Below, in pieces: positions 46,047-54,839 of a DNA stretch of 64,000 bases (position 1 is its first letter; each line of letters begins with the position of its first letter). Made by a program: the position numbers and the translations under genes. The notes under the pieces are model-generated. The model was not told where the DNA came from. It did not search any database and worked only from the letters and a program-made list of their open reading frames with translations. The DNA is from Bradyrhizobium sp. JYMT SZCCT0180 (GTDB taxonomy: Bacteria; Pseudomonadota; Alphaproteobacteria; Rhizobiales; Xanthobacteraceae), in contig NZ_JAFCLZ010000012.1 in assembly GCF_018130165.1 (NCBI RefSeq), positions 186,001 through 250,000 of the forward strand. The letters run 5' to 3'.

Positions 46047-46135
46047 CCCCGTCATTCCGGGATGGTCCGAAGGACCAGACCCGGAATCTCGAGATTCCGG
46101 GTTCGATGCTTCGCATCGCCCCGGAATGACGACGT
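46047..46135. repeat. Palindromic repeat, CGTCATTCCGGGATG family, copy 1
   Basis: CCGTCATTCCGGGATGGTCC at one end is mirrored by GCATCGCCCCGGAATGACGA at the other; CCCGGAATCTCGAGATTCCGGG pairs in the middle. Copy 2 is at 59268-59370. It separates two genes of one operon. Confidence 0.75.
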
Positions 46136-46139
46136 ACAG

Positions 46140-47138
46140 CTACGACCCACCCTTCGGCAGATAGTCGTTCGTATAAAACGCTTTCGGATTGTCCTTCGCC
46201 TTGGCTTCGAGGCCCCCATACTCGACCATCAGATTGACTGTGTCGGTCATGTTCTGGTCGGTGACCTCGAACGGCCGCTTGTTCTTGGTTTCCGCCGTAC
46301 GATACAGCGGGATCGTCAGCTCAAAGCCCTTCGTCAGCGTCTCAAGCTTGCCGCCCTTGGGGTTAGCGTCGAGGATCGATTGCGCCGCACCCTTTGCATC
46401 CTTTTCGGCGGCCTCGACGGCCTTGGTCGTCGCCGACATGAAGCGCTTGACGAGGTCGGCATTGGCCTTGACGAATTCGGTGTTGGCGACGACGCCCGAG
46501 CAGACCAGGTTGATGCCGTAGTCGGCGAACTTGATCGCGTTGACGTCCTTTCCGGTGGCGTCCTTGATCTTCATCGACTGGTCCATGACGTAGCCGAGCA
46601 GAAGGTCAGCCTGGCCGTTGATGACGGCGTTCAGCTTGGTCTGGCCGTCGCCGGCCACCGTCTGGAAGTCGCCTTCCTTCAGGCCGGTCTTCTTCAGGAA
46701 CAGCGGCCAGATCTGGGTCATGGAATCGGCGGGCGTGATCGCCACCGTCTTGCCCTTGATGTCCTCGGGCTTGGTGATGTTCTTTTCGACGAAACCCATC
46801 GCCGACATCGGGCTGGTCTGCAGCAGCACGCCGGTAGCGACGATCGGCGCGCCCTTCACTGCCGCGCGCATCATGGTGGGCACGTCGACATAGCCGAAAT
46901 TGGCGGTCTTGGCCGCAACGGCCTGCGTGGTCGCCGCCGAACCGCGGCCTTCCTGGATTTCGAGGTCGATCCCTTCGGCGGCATAGATGCCCTTGGCCTT
47001 GCCGTAATAGAACGGCGCGTGCTCGCCATAAACGTACCAGTTCAGCATCAGCACCACCTTGTCGGCGGCGGATGCGGGAAGCACTGAAAGCGCGGTCCAG
47101 ATCATCGCGGCCGAAACCGCGGATATCACTCGTATCAT
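46140..47138 (-). CDS. ABC transporter substrate-binding protein, NMT1/THI5-like
   Basis: 332 aa. A signal peptide (MIRVISAVSAAMIWTALSVL, ending PASAAD) puts it in the periplasm. VVLMLNWYVYGEHAPFYYGKAKG then GIDLEIQEGRGSAATTQAVAAKTANFGYVD is the NMT1/THI5 phrase typical of pyrimidine- or sulfonate-type binding proteins. The ligand is unknown and probably is what the enzymes downstream degrade. Confidence 0.9.
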   Translation of the reverse strand: MIRVISAVSAAMIWTALSVLPASAADKVVLMLNWYVYGEHAPFYYGKAKGIYAAEGIDLEIQEGRGSAATTQAVAAKTANFGYVDVPTMMRAAVKGAPIVATGVLLQTSPMSAMGFVEKNITKPEDIKGKTVAITPADSMTQIWPLFLKKTGLKEGDFQTVAGDGQTKLNAVINGQADLLLGYVMDQSMKIKDATGKDVNAIKFADYGINLVCSGVVANTEFVKANADLVKRFMSATTKAVEAAEKDAKGAAQSILDANPKGGKLETLTKGFELTIPLYRTAETKNKRPFEVTDQNMTDTVNLMVEYGGLEAKAKDNPKAFYTNDYLPKGGS

Positions 47139-47201
47139 TGTCGTCCTCCCGTTGGTGTTGGCTTGCGGCCCTTGGGTGGACCGCTTTTTCTGGGTTACAG
47201 T

Positions 47202-48011
47202 TTACGAAGCAAAGATGATGTCCTCGCGCTGGCTGACATGCCAGGGAATGACGAGGCTTTCGATCCGGTCGACGATCCAGAACAGGATCACGCCCATCAG
47301 CGCGAGAATCACCAGCGCGGCGAACATCGTCGGCAGATCGAAGGTGCCGATCGAGCGCTGCAGCACATAGCCGATCCCCGAATTGGAGCCGACGAACTCG
47401 CCGACCACCGCGCCGACCACGGCCAGCGTAATCGAGACCTTCAGGCCAGAGAAGATCGCGGGCATCGCATGCGGCAGGTTGACGGCGCAGAATACCCTGA
47501 AGCGGCTGCCCTGCATCGCGCGCGCCAGATCGACCATATCAGGATCGACCGATTTGAAGCCCTGCACCGCCGACACCACCACCGGAAAAAATCCCAAGAG
47601 AAACGCCGAGATCACTTTCGGGATGATGCCAAAGCCGAACCAGACCACGAACAGCGGCGCGATCGCGATCTTGGGCACGGACTGCGAAAACACCAGCAGC
47701 GGATAGACGTAGCTTTCCACCGTCTTCGATCCCGCGATCAGCATGGCGACGGGAATGCCGAACACGGCCGACAGCAGGAAGCCGCAGATCGTGGCGTAGG
47801 TGGTGGGCCAGGCCTGCCGCAGCAGTTCCGGCCAGTCGGTCCATAGCACGGCGACGACATCGCCGGGCGCCGGGATCTGGTAGGCGGGAATCCGGAACAC
47901 GCGGATGGTCAGGTCCCAGATCACGACGATGAAAATCAGGAACAAAAACGGCCGCACCCACGCCGCGTTAAGCGCTTTGGTCACGCCGCTGGGGCCCCTT
48001 GGTTCGGCCAC
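47202..48011 (-). CDS. ABC transporter permease (SsuC/TauC/NrtB type)
   Basis: 269 aa with about six membrane helices, starting WVRPFLFLIFIVVIWDLTIR, and the EAA loop MQGSRFRVFCAVNLPHAMPAIFSGLKVSI. The start is GTG at 48011 with GGGAGCGAG just upstream; no better ATG is found. It is the first gene of the operon, followed by the binding protein after 63 bp. Only one permease is encoded, so it would form a homodimer. Confidence 0.9.
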   Translation of the reverse strand: MAEPRGPSGVTKALNAAWVRPFLFLIFIVVIWDLTIRVFRIPAYQIPAPGDVVAVLWTDWPELLRQAWPTTYATICGFLLSAVFGIPVAMLIAGSKTVESYVYPLLVFSQSVPKIAIAPLFVVWFGFGIIPKVISAFLLGFFPVVVSAVQGFKSVDPDMVDLARAMQGSRFRVFCAVNLPHAMPAIFSGLKVSITLAVVGAVVGEFVGSNSGIGYVLQRSIGTFDLPTMFAALVILALMGVILFWIVDRIESLVIPWHVSQREDIIFAS

Positions 48012-48045
48012 GTCTCGCTCCCTGATCAGCTTCTTGTCGGCGAGA

Positions 48046-48073
48046 AATTAACCCGTTGGATAAATACTGTCTA
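48046..48073 (-). promoter_or_regulatory. Possible promoter of the transporter-enzyme operon
   Basis: On the minus strand TAGACA (48073-48068) and TTAATT (48051-48046) are 16 bp apart, about 35 bp before the GTG start of the permease. The match to a sigma-70-like promoter is modest. Confidence 0.3.
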
Positions 48074-48079
48074 GTGGCC

Positions 48080-48360
48080 TCCCTGTGACATTTTGGGCCG
48101 AGGCGTCGTTCCCCGATGCGCAATTGCGCATCCGGGGACGCGCCGCTTGGTGCGAGCCCAGAATGACGGGGCGGATCCGGTTATTGAGAGGGCGGAAGTT
48201 TCTGGCAAAGCTCGGCCGCCTTTGCGACGCAAGCGCGCAAACACACATTCGGTGTCATCGTCCGCGAAAGCGGACGATCCAGTATTCCAGAGACGTCCGT
48301 GATAGGACCGATAGGCCGCGGCGTACTGGATCCTCCGCTTTCGCGGAGGATGACAGTGGA
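48080..48360. repeat. Repeat-filled 364-bp gap, CGCTTTCGCGGAGGA family copy 2 and a GCGCATCCGGGGACGC-type hairpin
   Basis: From 48105, CCCCGATGCGCAATTGCGCATCCGGGG forms a hairpin (given as arms CCCCGATGCGC and GCGCATCCGGGG). From 48253, TCCGCGAAAGCGGA and CCTCCGCTTTCGCGGAGGA are self-complementary, and GATCCAGTATTCCAGAGAC and CGGCGTACTGGATCC match the copy at 4205-4357. No gene is visible in this gap apart from the possible promoter at 48046. Confidence 0.7.
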
Positions 48361-48375
48361 GGGACGACGCGATGT

Positions 48376-49083
48376 TCACACCGGCTGAATTGCCGCAGCC
48401 CGCAATCCCGCCGGCTTCGGCTTGCCGAAATCCGCGGTGGATTTTCCGGTCAGGGCCGCCAGCACCAGCGCGACCATGTGGGCGAGGCGCTCGTCCCGCG
48501 CCTCCTTCTTCAGGAGATCGCGGCCGAAGATCACGCTAAGCGTCGCGCTGTTCGACAGATAGAAGAAGCACAGGCCGGCGATCGAGATATAGAGCTGGAC
48601 CGGATCGACCGCGACGCGGAAGTCACCGCTTTCGACGCCGCGATTGACCACGGTGCGGATCATCTCGACGAACGGCGAGTGCATCGATTTGACCTTGGTC
48701 GAGCGCTTGAGGTGGCGGGCTTTGGCAAGGTTTTCCGTATTGAGCAGCGCCAGGAATTCCGGATTGCGGATGAAATAGTTCCAGGTGAAATCGATCAGCC
48801 GTTCGATCGCCTTGGGCGGATCGAGATGTTCGAGATCGAGGGTGCGCTCCTCGGCGCGGATCTGCTCATAGGCGCCTTCGAGCACCTCAAGGTAGAGGTC
48901 TTCCTTGTTGCCGACGTGGTAATACAGCATGCGCTTGTTGGCGCCGGCATTGGCCGCGATCCGGTCGACGCGCGCCCCGGCGAGGCCGTGGGCGGAGAAT
49001 TCCTGCTTGGCGGCCTCGAGAATGCGGATCCGCATGCCCTCGGGGTCGCGCTGCCATTTCAGAACACGTTTTGCCTTGGCCAA
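48376..49083 (-). CDS. TetR family transcriptional regulator
   Basis: 235 aa. The helix-turn-helix is RIRILEAAKQEFSAHGLAGARVDRIAANAGANKRMLYYHVGNKED, and the C-terminal domain (PPKAIERLIDFTWNYFIRNPEF) resembles the RutR-type TetR group. The start is uncertain: TTG at 49083 (MAKAKRVLKWQRDPEG) fits relatives, ATG at 49035 is the alternative. The frame stays open further upstream, but that DNA is a GTGGGCA-type repeat, so the longer form is unlikely. It lies upstream of the transporter-enzyme operon on the same strand, separated by repeats, and may regulate it. Confidence 0.85.
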   Translation of the reverse strand: MAKAKRVLKWQRDPEGMRIRILEAAKQEFSAHGLAGARVDRIAANAGANKRMLYYHVGNKEDLYLEVLEGAYEQIRAEERTLDLEHLDPPKAIERLIDFTWNYFIRNPEFLALLNTENLAKARHLKRSTKVKSMHSPFVEMIRTVVNRGVESGDFRVAVDPVQLYISIAGLCFFYLSNSATLSVIFGRDLLKKEARDERLAHMVALVLAALTGKSTADFGKPKPAGLRAAAIQPV

Positions 49084-49142
49084 TTCAATCGCTCGATAAA
49101 CACATGATGTCTGCTGTAGCACGCATGGCGCGATTTGAGAAC

Positions 49143-49266
49143 GTAGGGTGGGCAAAGCCACCGGGTCGCGCGAATGCGCGCCCGATGACAGGCTCCGCGT
49201 GCCCACCATCTTGCTTGCCGAAGCGAATGGTGGGCACGGCGCAAGCGCGCCTTTGCCCACCCTACG
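49143..49266. repeat. Palindromic intergenic repeat, GTGGGCA family, copy 2
   Basis: Starts GTAGGGTGGGCAAAGCC and ends GGCGCGCCTTTGCCCACCCTACG-type sequence in inverted order (arms GTAGGGTGGGCAAAG and CTTTGCCCACCCTAC); an inner GTGCCCACCAT / ATGGTGGGCAC pair is also present. The first copy is at 3360-3455. Confidence 0.8.
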
Positions 49267-49276
49267 GCCGCTCACC

Positions 49277-50128
49277 CTACGGCTTCACCGACGGCTGTAC
49301 CACCAGCGTCGGCACGCCGCAGGTGCCGTTGCGCACGGTCATCACCCGCGTGCCCGGCTTGCGGCCGGTGCGGACCTCGGAAACGTCGACACCGGCTGCG
49401 ACCAGCCGCGCATGGGTGGCGTCGAGGTCGGCGACGCGCCAGCACAACCCGCGCAGACGGTCGTGCTGCTCCTGCGTTCCGGCTGCTGGCTTGCCCGGCC
49501 GGTGCGTAACCTCGACGATGAGATCGCCGCAGCGGAAGAACATCAGCCGGCCCCAGTCCGGATGCGAGCGGTCGAGCGCCATGTCGAGCCCGAGCCGCGC
49601 CCCATAGAGCGCGGCGGCCCGCTCGGGATCGGGCGTCGAGACCACGACATGATCCATCGCGGTGATCGATGCCGGGCCGGTTCGCACCGACAGCGGGCGC
49701 TCCTTTGCCAGTTCGAGGAAGAACATCCGGATGCCACGCGTCGCATCAGTGGCGGCGCGGGTGCGCTTCCACGACAAGGTCGCCTCCGTGACCGCATCGC
49801 GGCTTTCGACCTCGGCGACCGGCTCCGGCTTCAGGGTCAGCCGGTCGAGCCTGCGATGCAATTTCGCGACGTCGTTGGTACGAAAACAAAGGCTCGCCAG
49901 CCCCTCGCCCTGCGCCGCGAGCACGCCGCGAATGCGCTCCGCGGCCTCGCCGTCGCCGCTCGGCGCCATCAATTCCAGCGTCACATTATCGAGCGTGAAC
50001 AACACGCGCTCGGCGCCGTCGCCACTGTTGCGCCAGGCCGGCGACCGTCCAAACAGCGACTGATAGGCGGCCTCGCCCGCCGAAATATCGCCGGTGAGAA
50101 CGACCACGTGATCGAGACCTGTAATCAC
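49277..50128 (-). CDS. VOC (glyoxalase/dioxygenase fold) family protein, two-domain
   Basis: 283 aa. Two vicinal-oxygen-chelate modules are visible: LDHVVVLTGDISAGEAAYQSLFG with LELMAPSGDGEAAE, and MDHVVVSTPDPERAAALYGARLG with GDLIVEVTH. Each gives a His and a Glu/Asp for metal binding. Members include glyoxalase, extradiol dioxygenase and unknown hydrolases; no specific reaction can be picked. The start is GTG at 50128 with GGAGGAGGG about 10 nt before it. No cofactor or operon partner is evident. Confidence 0.85.
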   Translation of the reverse strand: MITGLDHVVVLTGDISAGEAAYQSLFGRSPAWRNSGDGAERVLFTLDNVTLELMAPSGDGEAAERIRGVLAAQGEGLASLCFRTNDVAKLHRRLDRLTLKPEPVAEVESRDAVTEATLSWKRTRAATDATRGIRMFFLELAKERPLSVRTGPASITAMDHVVVSTPDPERAAALYGARLGLDMALDRSHPDWGRLMFFRCGDLIVEVTHRPGKPAAGTQEQHDRLRGLCWRVADLDATHARLVAAGVDVSEVRTGRKPGTRVMTVRNGTCGVPTLVVQPSVKP

Positions 50129-50368
50129 GGCAAGAGCCCTCCTCCTTTTGTCGCACCGCCCGGAACCCCGGGCAGCGGTCAGCCGTTATGGCGGGCATGC
50201 TGGAATGCCAAGGACGGTCCTAATCCCCTGACATGCCCTTCTCAAGCCGCAAACACGGCACGGTTGCGAATAATTTCAGCGAATGCGTCCGACAAGCGGT
50301 GCTAGTGTAGCGCGCCGGGCCGGATCCACCTTCAGCCCAATACTCTGAAGTACAATGACGGAAAACGA

Positions 50369-51262
50369 ATGCAGGCCCTCTTCATCGGACAGACCTATAT
50401 CGACGTTACCTTCATCACCGACCACATGCCGACCGGCGATGAAAAGCATGTGGCCTCGGCCTACGCGGTGTCGTTTGGCGGCAACGCCGTCACGGCGGCG
50501 TTCTGCTGCGCCAAGCTCGGAATCGTGCCGGACCTGATTGCGACCGTCGCCAACGACTGGCTCGGCCGCATGTTCTGGGACATGAGCGCGAAATACGGAA
50601 TCTCGATCCATCCGCGCAAGGTCAACGCCTCCTCGCTGTCCTTCATCATGCCAAAGGACGGCAAGCGCGCCATCGTGCGTTGCCGCGACGACGAACACAT
50701 TCACCCTTTTCCGATCCTCAATATCAAGGGATGCCGTGCGCTGCATATCGACGGCCACCAGCCGGACGCTGCCATCCATTACGCCAAACTATGTCGCGAA
50801 TCCGGCATCCTGACATCGCTCGACGGCGGCGGCCTGCGCAGCAATACCCATGAGCTCCTGGAATTCATCGACGTTGCCATCGTCGCCGAGCGGCTGTGCG
50901 AACAGATGGACAAGACCCCGGAGACAATGCTGGATTATCTCAAGAGCCGAGGCTGCCGGGTCGGCGGCGTCACGCTCGGCGAAAAGGGCCTGCTGTGGTA
51001 CGACGAGACCGGTTCGGTTCGCAGCCTGCCCGCACTGCCGATCCCGCGCGAGCGGGTGATCGACACCAACGGCGCCGGCGATGTCTTCCATGGCGCCTAC
51101 GTCTATTCCTATTTGAGCAATCCCGGCAAAAGCTGGCGCGACCATTTCGAATTTGCGCGCGCTGCGTCGACCTTCAAGATCCAGCGGCTCGGCAACGAGG
51201 CGGGATTGCCGACGCTGACGGATATCGAAGTGGTCAAGATGGCGTTTGCGGCCAGCCCGTAA
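50369..51262 (+). CDS. PfkB family carbohydrate kinase
   Basis: 297 aa. The N-terminal GQTYIDVTFITDHMPTGDEKHVASAYAVSFGGNA (glycine-rich loop) and the C-terminal signature DTNGAGDVFHGAY with catalytic base Asp238 are characteristic. It phosphorylates a sugar, nucleoside or similar alcohol with ATP. It is followed by rbsK after 22 bp, so the two are likely an operon. It lacks features specific for fructokinase or adenosine kinase that I could use, so the substrate is open; KDG or fructoselysine-like compounds are options. Confidence 0.88.
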   Translation: MQALFIGQTYIDVTFITDHMPTGDEKHVASAYAVSFGGNAVTAAFCCAKLGIVPDLIATVANDWLGRMFWDMSAKYGISIHPRKVNASSLSFIMPKDGKRAIVRCRDDEHIHPFPILNIKGCRALHIDGHQPDAAIHYAKLCRESGILTSLDGGGLRSNTHELLEFIDVAIVAERLCEQMDKTPETMLDYLKSRGCRVGGVTLGEKGLLWYDETGSVRSLPALPIPRERVIDTNGAGDVFHGAYVYSYLSNPGKSWRDHFEFARAASTFKIQRLGNEAGLPTLTDIEVVKMAFAASP

Positions 51263-51284
51263 CCGGATGAATCGGAGCTAGAGT

Positions 51285-52193
51285 ATGGGGCGCGTCTTCG
51301 TCGCCGGCAGCATCAACATGGATGTGGTGGCGACCGCCGACCGTCATCCGCTCGTCGGCGAAACCGTCGCCGGCAAAGCAGTATTGTATTTCCCCGGCGG
51401 CAAGGGCGCCAACCAGGCAGTGGCGGCCGCCAAGCTCGGTGCGCCAACCACGCTGATCGGCCGGCTGGGAACGGATGCCTTCGGGCAACAATTGCGGACA
51501 TTTCTCACCGCGCAAGGCGTTGACCTCGCGCATCTCACGGACACCGCCGTGGCCCACACCGGAACGGCGCTCATCACGATTGCCAATGCCGACAACACCA
51601 TCGTCGTCGTACCCGGCGCCAATGCGCTTGTGAGTGCCGAGGATGTCGGCGCGCCCGTTCTCGCCAGGGGCGACATTGCGGTCAGCCAGTTCGAAATCCC
51701 GCTGCCCACGATCGCTGCATTCTTCAAGCGCGCCCGCGCTGCCGGTGCGACCACGATCCTCAACCCCGCGCCCGCGACCAGGTTCGGACGCGAACTGCTC
51801 GATCTCGTCGACATCCTCGTTCTCAACGAGACCGAGCTTGGGCTTCTCGCCGGCACCGAGCTTCGTGATACCGACGATGACAACAGCTTCATCGAAGCGG
51901 TCCGGTTGCTGCCGTCAAACCGTGATCAGATCGTCTGCGTGACACTGGGCAGCCGCGGCGTGCTTGCGATGATCGATGGTCAGCCGTCGATCATCGCCGG
52001 CCGCAAGGTGAAGGCGGTGGATACCACCGGCGCCGGCGATTGCCTTGTCGGCGCGCTCGCGGCGCAGTTGGCGGATGGAAAAGCCATCCGTGACGCCCTC
52101 GCCTATGCCAATGTTGCGGCGTCGATCTGCGTGCAACGGATGGGCGCAGCGCCCTCGATGCCGACGGCGACGGAAGTGGCGGCCATCATCTGA
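51285..52193 (+). CDS. rbsK: Ribokinase
   Basis: 302 aa, the normal length of ribokinase. The start GRVFVAGSINMDVVATADRHP with FPGGKGANQAVAAAKLG (38-52) is the typical ribokinase N-terminus, and the C-terminal DTTGAGDCLVGAL has the base at Asp252. The GGKGANQA motif and NxDVV start favour ribokinase over other PfkB kinases. It would make ribose 5-phosphate from ribose. No ribose transporter is next to it. A GGAGCTAGAG ribosome site precedes the ATG. Confidence 0.85.
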   Translation: MGRVFVAGSINMDVVATADRHPLVGETVAGKAVLYFPGGKGANQAVAAAKLGAPTTLIGRLGTDAFGQQLRTFLTAQGVDLAHLTDTAVAHTGTALITIANADNTIVVVPGANALVSAEDVGAPVLARGDIAVSQFEIPLPTIAAFFKRARAAGATTILNPAPATRFGRELLDLVDILVLNETELGLLAGTELRDTDDDNSFIEAVRLLPSNRDQIVCVTLGSRGVLAMIDGQPSIIAGRKVKAVDTTGAGDCLVGALAAQLADGKAIRDALAYANVAASICVQRMGAAPSMPTATEVAAII

Positions 52194-52236
52194 CCCCTCT
52201 CCGTTACGTTCGCGTCAGGGCATCGAAACGCAGCCG

Positions 52237-53223
52237 TCACTTCAACGACTGCAATTCGTCGTACTGCGCCCGCGTCCACCCGGCGCCGGCGGCGGCATCA
52301 TTGTGCAGCGGAACCGCTGCTTGCCGGAATGCCTCGCGATCCGGCTCGACCACGGTCATGCCGAGATTCTTGAGCTGTGTCGCCAAAACCCGTTCGGAAG
52401 CCTCGATCGCCTCCGTCGCCTTCGCGGCCGCCTCCTTCATCGTATCCGAAAACAGCTTCTGCTCGTCGGGCTTCAACTTGTTCCAGACGTGGCTGCCGAT
52501 CACCGTCACCATCGATTCCGTGATATGGCCGGTCAGCACGATGTGACTCTGCACCTCGTAGAATTTCTTGGTCATGATCGTGGGCAGCGGATTTTCCTGA
52601 CCGTCGACCAAACCTTGCTTGAGCGCATTATAGACATCGGAAAAGGCAACAGGCGTGGCGCTGGCGCCGACGGATTTCGCGAACATCAGGTTGAGCGGCG
52701 CCGGCGGCACGCGCAGCTTCATGCCCTTCATGTCCTCGGGCTTGCTGATCGGCTTGTTGGCGGTGACATGACGCTGCCCGTAATAGGTCAGCGCGAGGAT
52801 CTTGTGCCGTGTCTTGTCTTCATAGTCCTTCGCAAGGTCGGCAAACAGCTTGCTGGCGCGGTAGGCCTTCCAATGATCGAAATCGCGCAGCATGAACGGC
52901 GCGCCGGTGATGCCGAGCGGCTTGTAGGTTGCCGCGACGAAGTTGATGCCGACATAGACGATATCGACGGTGCCGAGCCCAAGCCCCTCATTGAGCTGGT
53001 TCTCGTTGCCGAGCCGGGAAGCCGGAAACACCTCGATATCGAATTTGCCGCCGCTTCGTTTCCTGATCTCGCTCGCCGCCCACAGGGCTTCGGTGTGGTA
53101 GGGCTCGGTGATCTCGTAGACATGCGCCCATCGCAGCTTGGTCTGGGCCGAGGTCGGGCTGGCCATGACCATGGCTAGGATGACGGCGCTGCATAGCATC
53201 AGACAGCGTGTCCAGGCGGACAT
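52237..53223 (-). CDS. TRAP transporter substrate-binding protein (DctP family)
   Basis: 328 aa. A signal peptide (RCLMLCSAVILAMVMASPTS-AQ) and the DctP phrases KLRWAHVYEITEPYHTEALW, FPASRLGNENQLNEGLGLGTVDI, GMKLRVPPAPLNLMFAKSVGA and the conserved DVYNALKQGLVDGQENPLPTI with its Arg-Asn binding region. It brings a carboxylate-type ligand, such as a dicarboxylate or sugar acid, to a DctQM membrane pair. No DctQ or DctM gene is in the window. It is convergent with rbsK. The Arg in LRVPP is where the ligand carboxylate normally binds. Confidence 0.92.
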   Translation of the reverse strand: MSAWTRCLMLCSAVILAMVMASPTSAQTKLRWAHVYEITEPYHTEALWAASEIRKRSGGKFDIEVFPASRLGNENQLNEGLGLGTVDIVYVGINFVAATYKPLGITGAPFMLRDFDHWKAYRASKLFADLAKDYEDKTRHKILALTYYGQRHVTANKPISKPEDMKGMKLRVPPAPLNLMFAKSVGASATPVAFSDVYNALKQGLVDGQENPLPTIMTKKFYEVQSHIVLTGHITESMVTVIGSHVWNKLKPDEQKLFSDTMKEAAAKATEAIEASERVLATQLKNLGMTVVEPDREAFRQAAVPLHNDAAAGAGWTRAQYDELQSLK

Positions 53224-53320
53224 GCTACCCTCCCCGATTGACTCACCGAAGCCTCTGACGGGCCTGCAGCAGCGTTGCCGAAATGGTCCGCCGATGCAAG
53301 TGGACCGACGGCGCGCCGGC

Positions 53321-54571
53321 TTAGGTCAGCGCGCTCTTCAGATCGAAGCTGCTATCAGCCGCCTGCTCCGGCCCGATCGAGCCGTTGGCGGCCAGCAGGC
53401 GCCGTCCGAACATGTGATCCCCAGCGCGGTTGACGGATTCGATACCGACAAGTTGCCCGGACTTGTAGCAGAAGGCGGAGAACGCCCCCTGCCCGCGATC
53501 GCCGCGCACCACCACCTGGTCATAGCCCGTCGTCAAACCCGCGATCTGAAGCTTGTTGGGACCCTGGTCGCTCCAGAACCACGGCAGCCCGTCATAGACT
53601 TTGGCATCGCCGGTGAGCCGCGCCGCGACACAGCGCGCATGGTCGGTGGCGTTCTGCACGGATTCCAGCCGCAGCGATCCGCCGAAGCGCGGGCTGGCGT
53701 AGAGCGCGCAATCACCGACCGCCGAGATATCCGGATCGGCCGTCAGCAGATGTTCGTCGACGATGATGCCGGCCGCTACCGGCAGGCCGGCTTCGGCCGC
53801 CAGTTCGACATTCGGCAGGACGCCGACCCCGACCACCACGAGATCGGCAGGCATATGCCGGCCATCGCTGAGGCTGACGCCGGTAACATTGCTGCCGGTG
53901 CTTTCGATGCTCGTGACCTGCACGCCGAGATGAATGCGAATGCCGGCCGCCGTGTGGCTCGACTGGAAGAATTCGGAGATTTCCGCGGTCACCGCGCGCG
54001 CCATCACGCGGGTGCCGAGTTCGACCACGTCGACTTCCAGGCCCTTGCCCCGGGCGGTCGCGGCGAATTCCAGTCCGATGAAACCGGCCCCGATCACGAC
54101 GACGCGCTGGCCGGATCCGATCCGGTGCCGCAACGCCTCGCTTTCGTCGAGGGTGCGCAGATAGCGTACGCCCTCCAGATTGGCGTTGGGGATGTCGAGC
54201 AGGCGATTGCGCGCGCCGGTCGCCAGCACCAGATGGCCGTAGTCGAGGAAGGAACCGGAGGCGAGCAACAGCTTATGCGCCCTGCGGTCGATCGACACCG
54301 CGCGGTCGGAAATCAGGTCGATCTTCTGGTCGGAGAAGAATTTTTCCGGCCGGAACATCAGGCTGTCAGGCCCGCCGGTTCCCTTTAGATAGGCCTTGGA
54401 CAGCGGCGGCCGCTGGTATGGCAGATGGCCCTCATCGTTCAGAAGCGCGATACGCTCGGCAAAGCCGTGCTGGCGAAGCGAGGCCGCAACCTGAAAGCCA
54501 GCATGTCCGGCGCCGACGATGACAACAGGACCTTGCACGACAGGCCCTTGCAAAACCGGTCCTTGCGTCAT
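53321..54571 (-). CDS. FAD-dependent ferredoxin reductase-like protein
   Basis: 416 aa. The FAD fingerprint VVIVGAGHAGFQVAASLRQHG and the NAD-binding VVVIGAGFIGLEFAATARGKG with FAD loop ADPDISAVGDCALY are the rhodocoxin/putidaredoxin reductase pattern. It passes electrons from NADH to a ferredoxin. It could serve the class I P450 at 37927-39165, but it is 14 kb away and has no ferredoxin beside it. The N-terminal 17 residues hold three 5-residue repeats (QGPVL, QGPVV, QGPVV) made by a 15-bp DNA tandem. Confidence 0.88.
   Translation of the reverse strand: MTQGPVLQGPVVQGPVVIVGAGHAGFQVAASLRQHGFAERIALLNDEGHLPYQRPPLSKAYLKGTGGPDSLMFRPEKFFSDQKIDLISDRAVSIDRRAHKLLLASGSFLDYGHLVLATGARNRLLDIPNANLEGVRYLRTLDESEALRHRIGSGQRVVVIGAGFIGLEFAATARGKGLEVDVVELGTRVMARAVTAEISEFFQSSHTAAGIRIHLGVQVTSIESTGSNVTGVSLSDGRHMPADLVVVGVGVLPNVELAAEAGLPVAAGIIVDEHLLTADPDISAVGDCALYASPRFGGSLRLESVQNATDHARCVAARLTGDAKVYDGLPWFWSDQGPNKLQIAGLTTGYDQVVVRGDRGQGAFSAFCYKSGQLVGIESVNRAGDHMFGRRLLAANGSIGPEQAADSSFDLKSALT
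54521..54565 (-). repeat. Three-copy 15-bp tandem repeat at the N-terminus of the reductase gene
   Basis: Codons 3-17 read CAAGGACCGGTTTTG, CAAGGGCCTGTCGTG and CAAGGTCCTGTTGTC, encoding QGPVL, QGPVV and QGPVV. The units differ at third positions, so they have been kept at the protein level while diverging in DNA. Confidence 0.75.
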
Positions 54572-54839
54572 CGGGACAACCCAATTGCAGGCGCACAGGA
54601 ATTACCCATGTCGTCTCCTCTCACTGCTGATGTTGGCTTTCGCCTCGTGAGAGCGGCGCTCGTGTCCGCGTCCCGAACGATGGGCACCCCCATTAAGCCC
54701 AAAGGTTTGGCAACGCGCAAGGGCATCCCTGCCCCGGAAGGAAGGATAAGGCCGCATGCTGCGGCCGGGTCCGGGATTGTCTCCCCCAGGCTTCTGCTAT
54801 TTAAATGCGCGGCGTCCGTTCCGCCCGGAGGATTTTCCG

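Noticed and set aside
49084..49275. Upstream extension of the second TetR gene
   Set aside because: The extra codons translate the GTGGGCA repeat and have nothing in common with TetR proteins.
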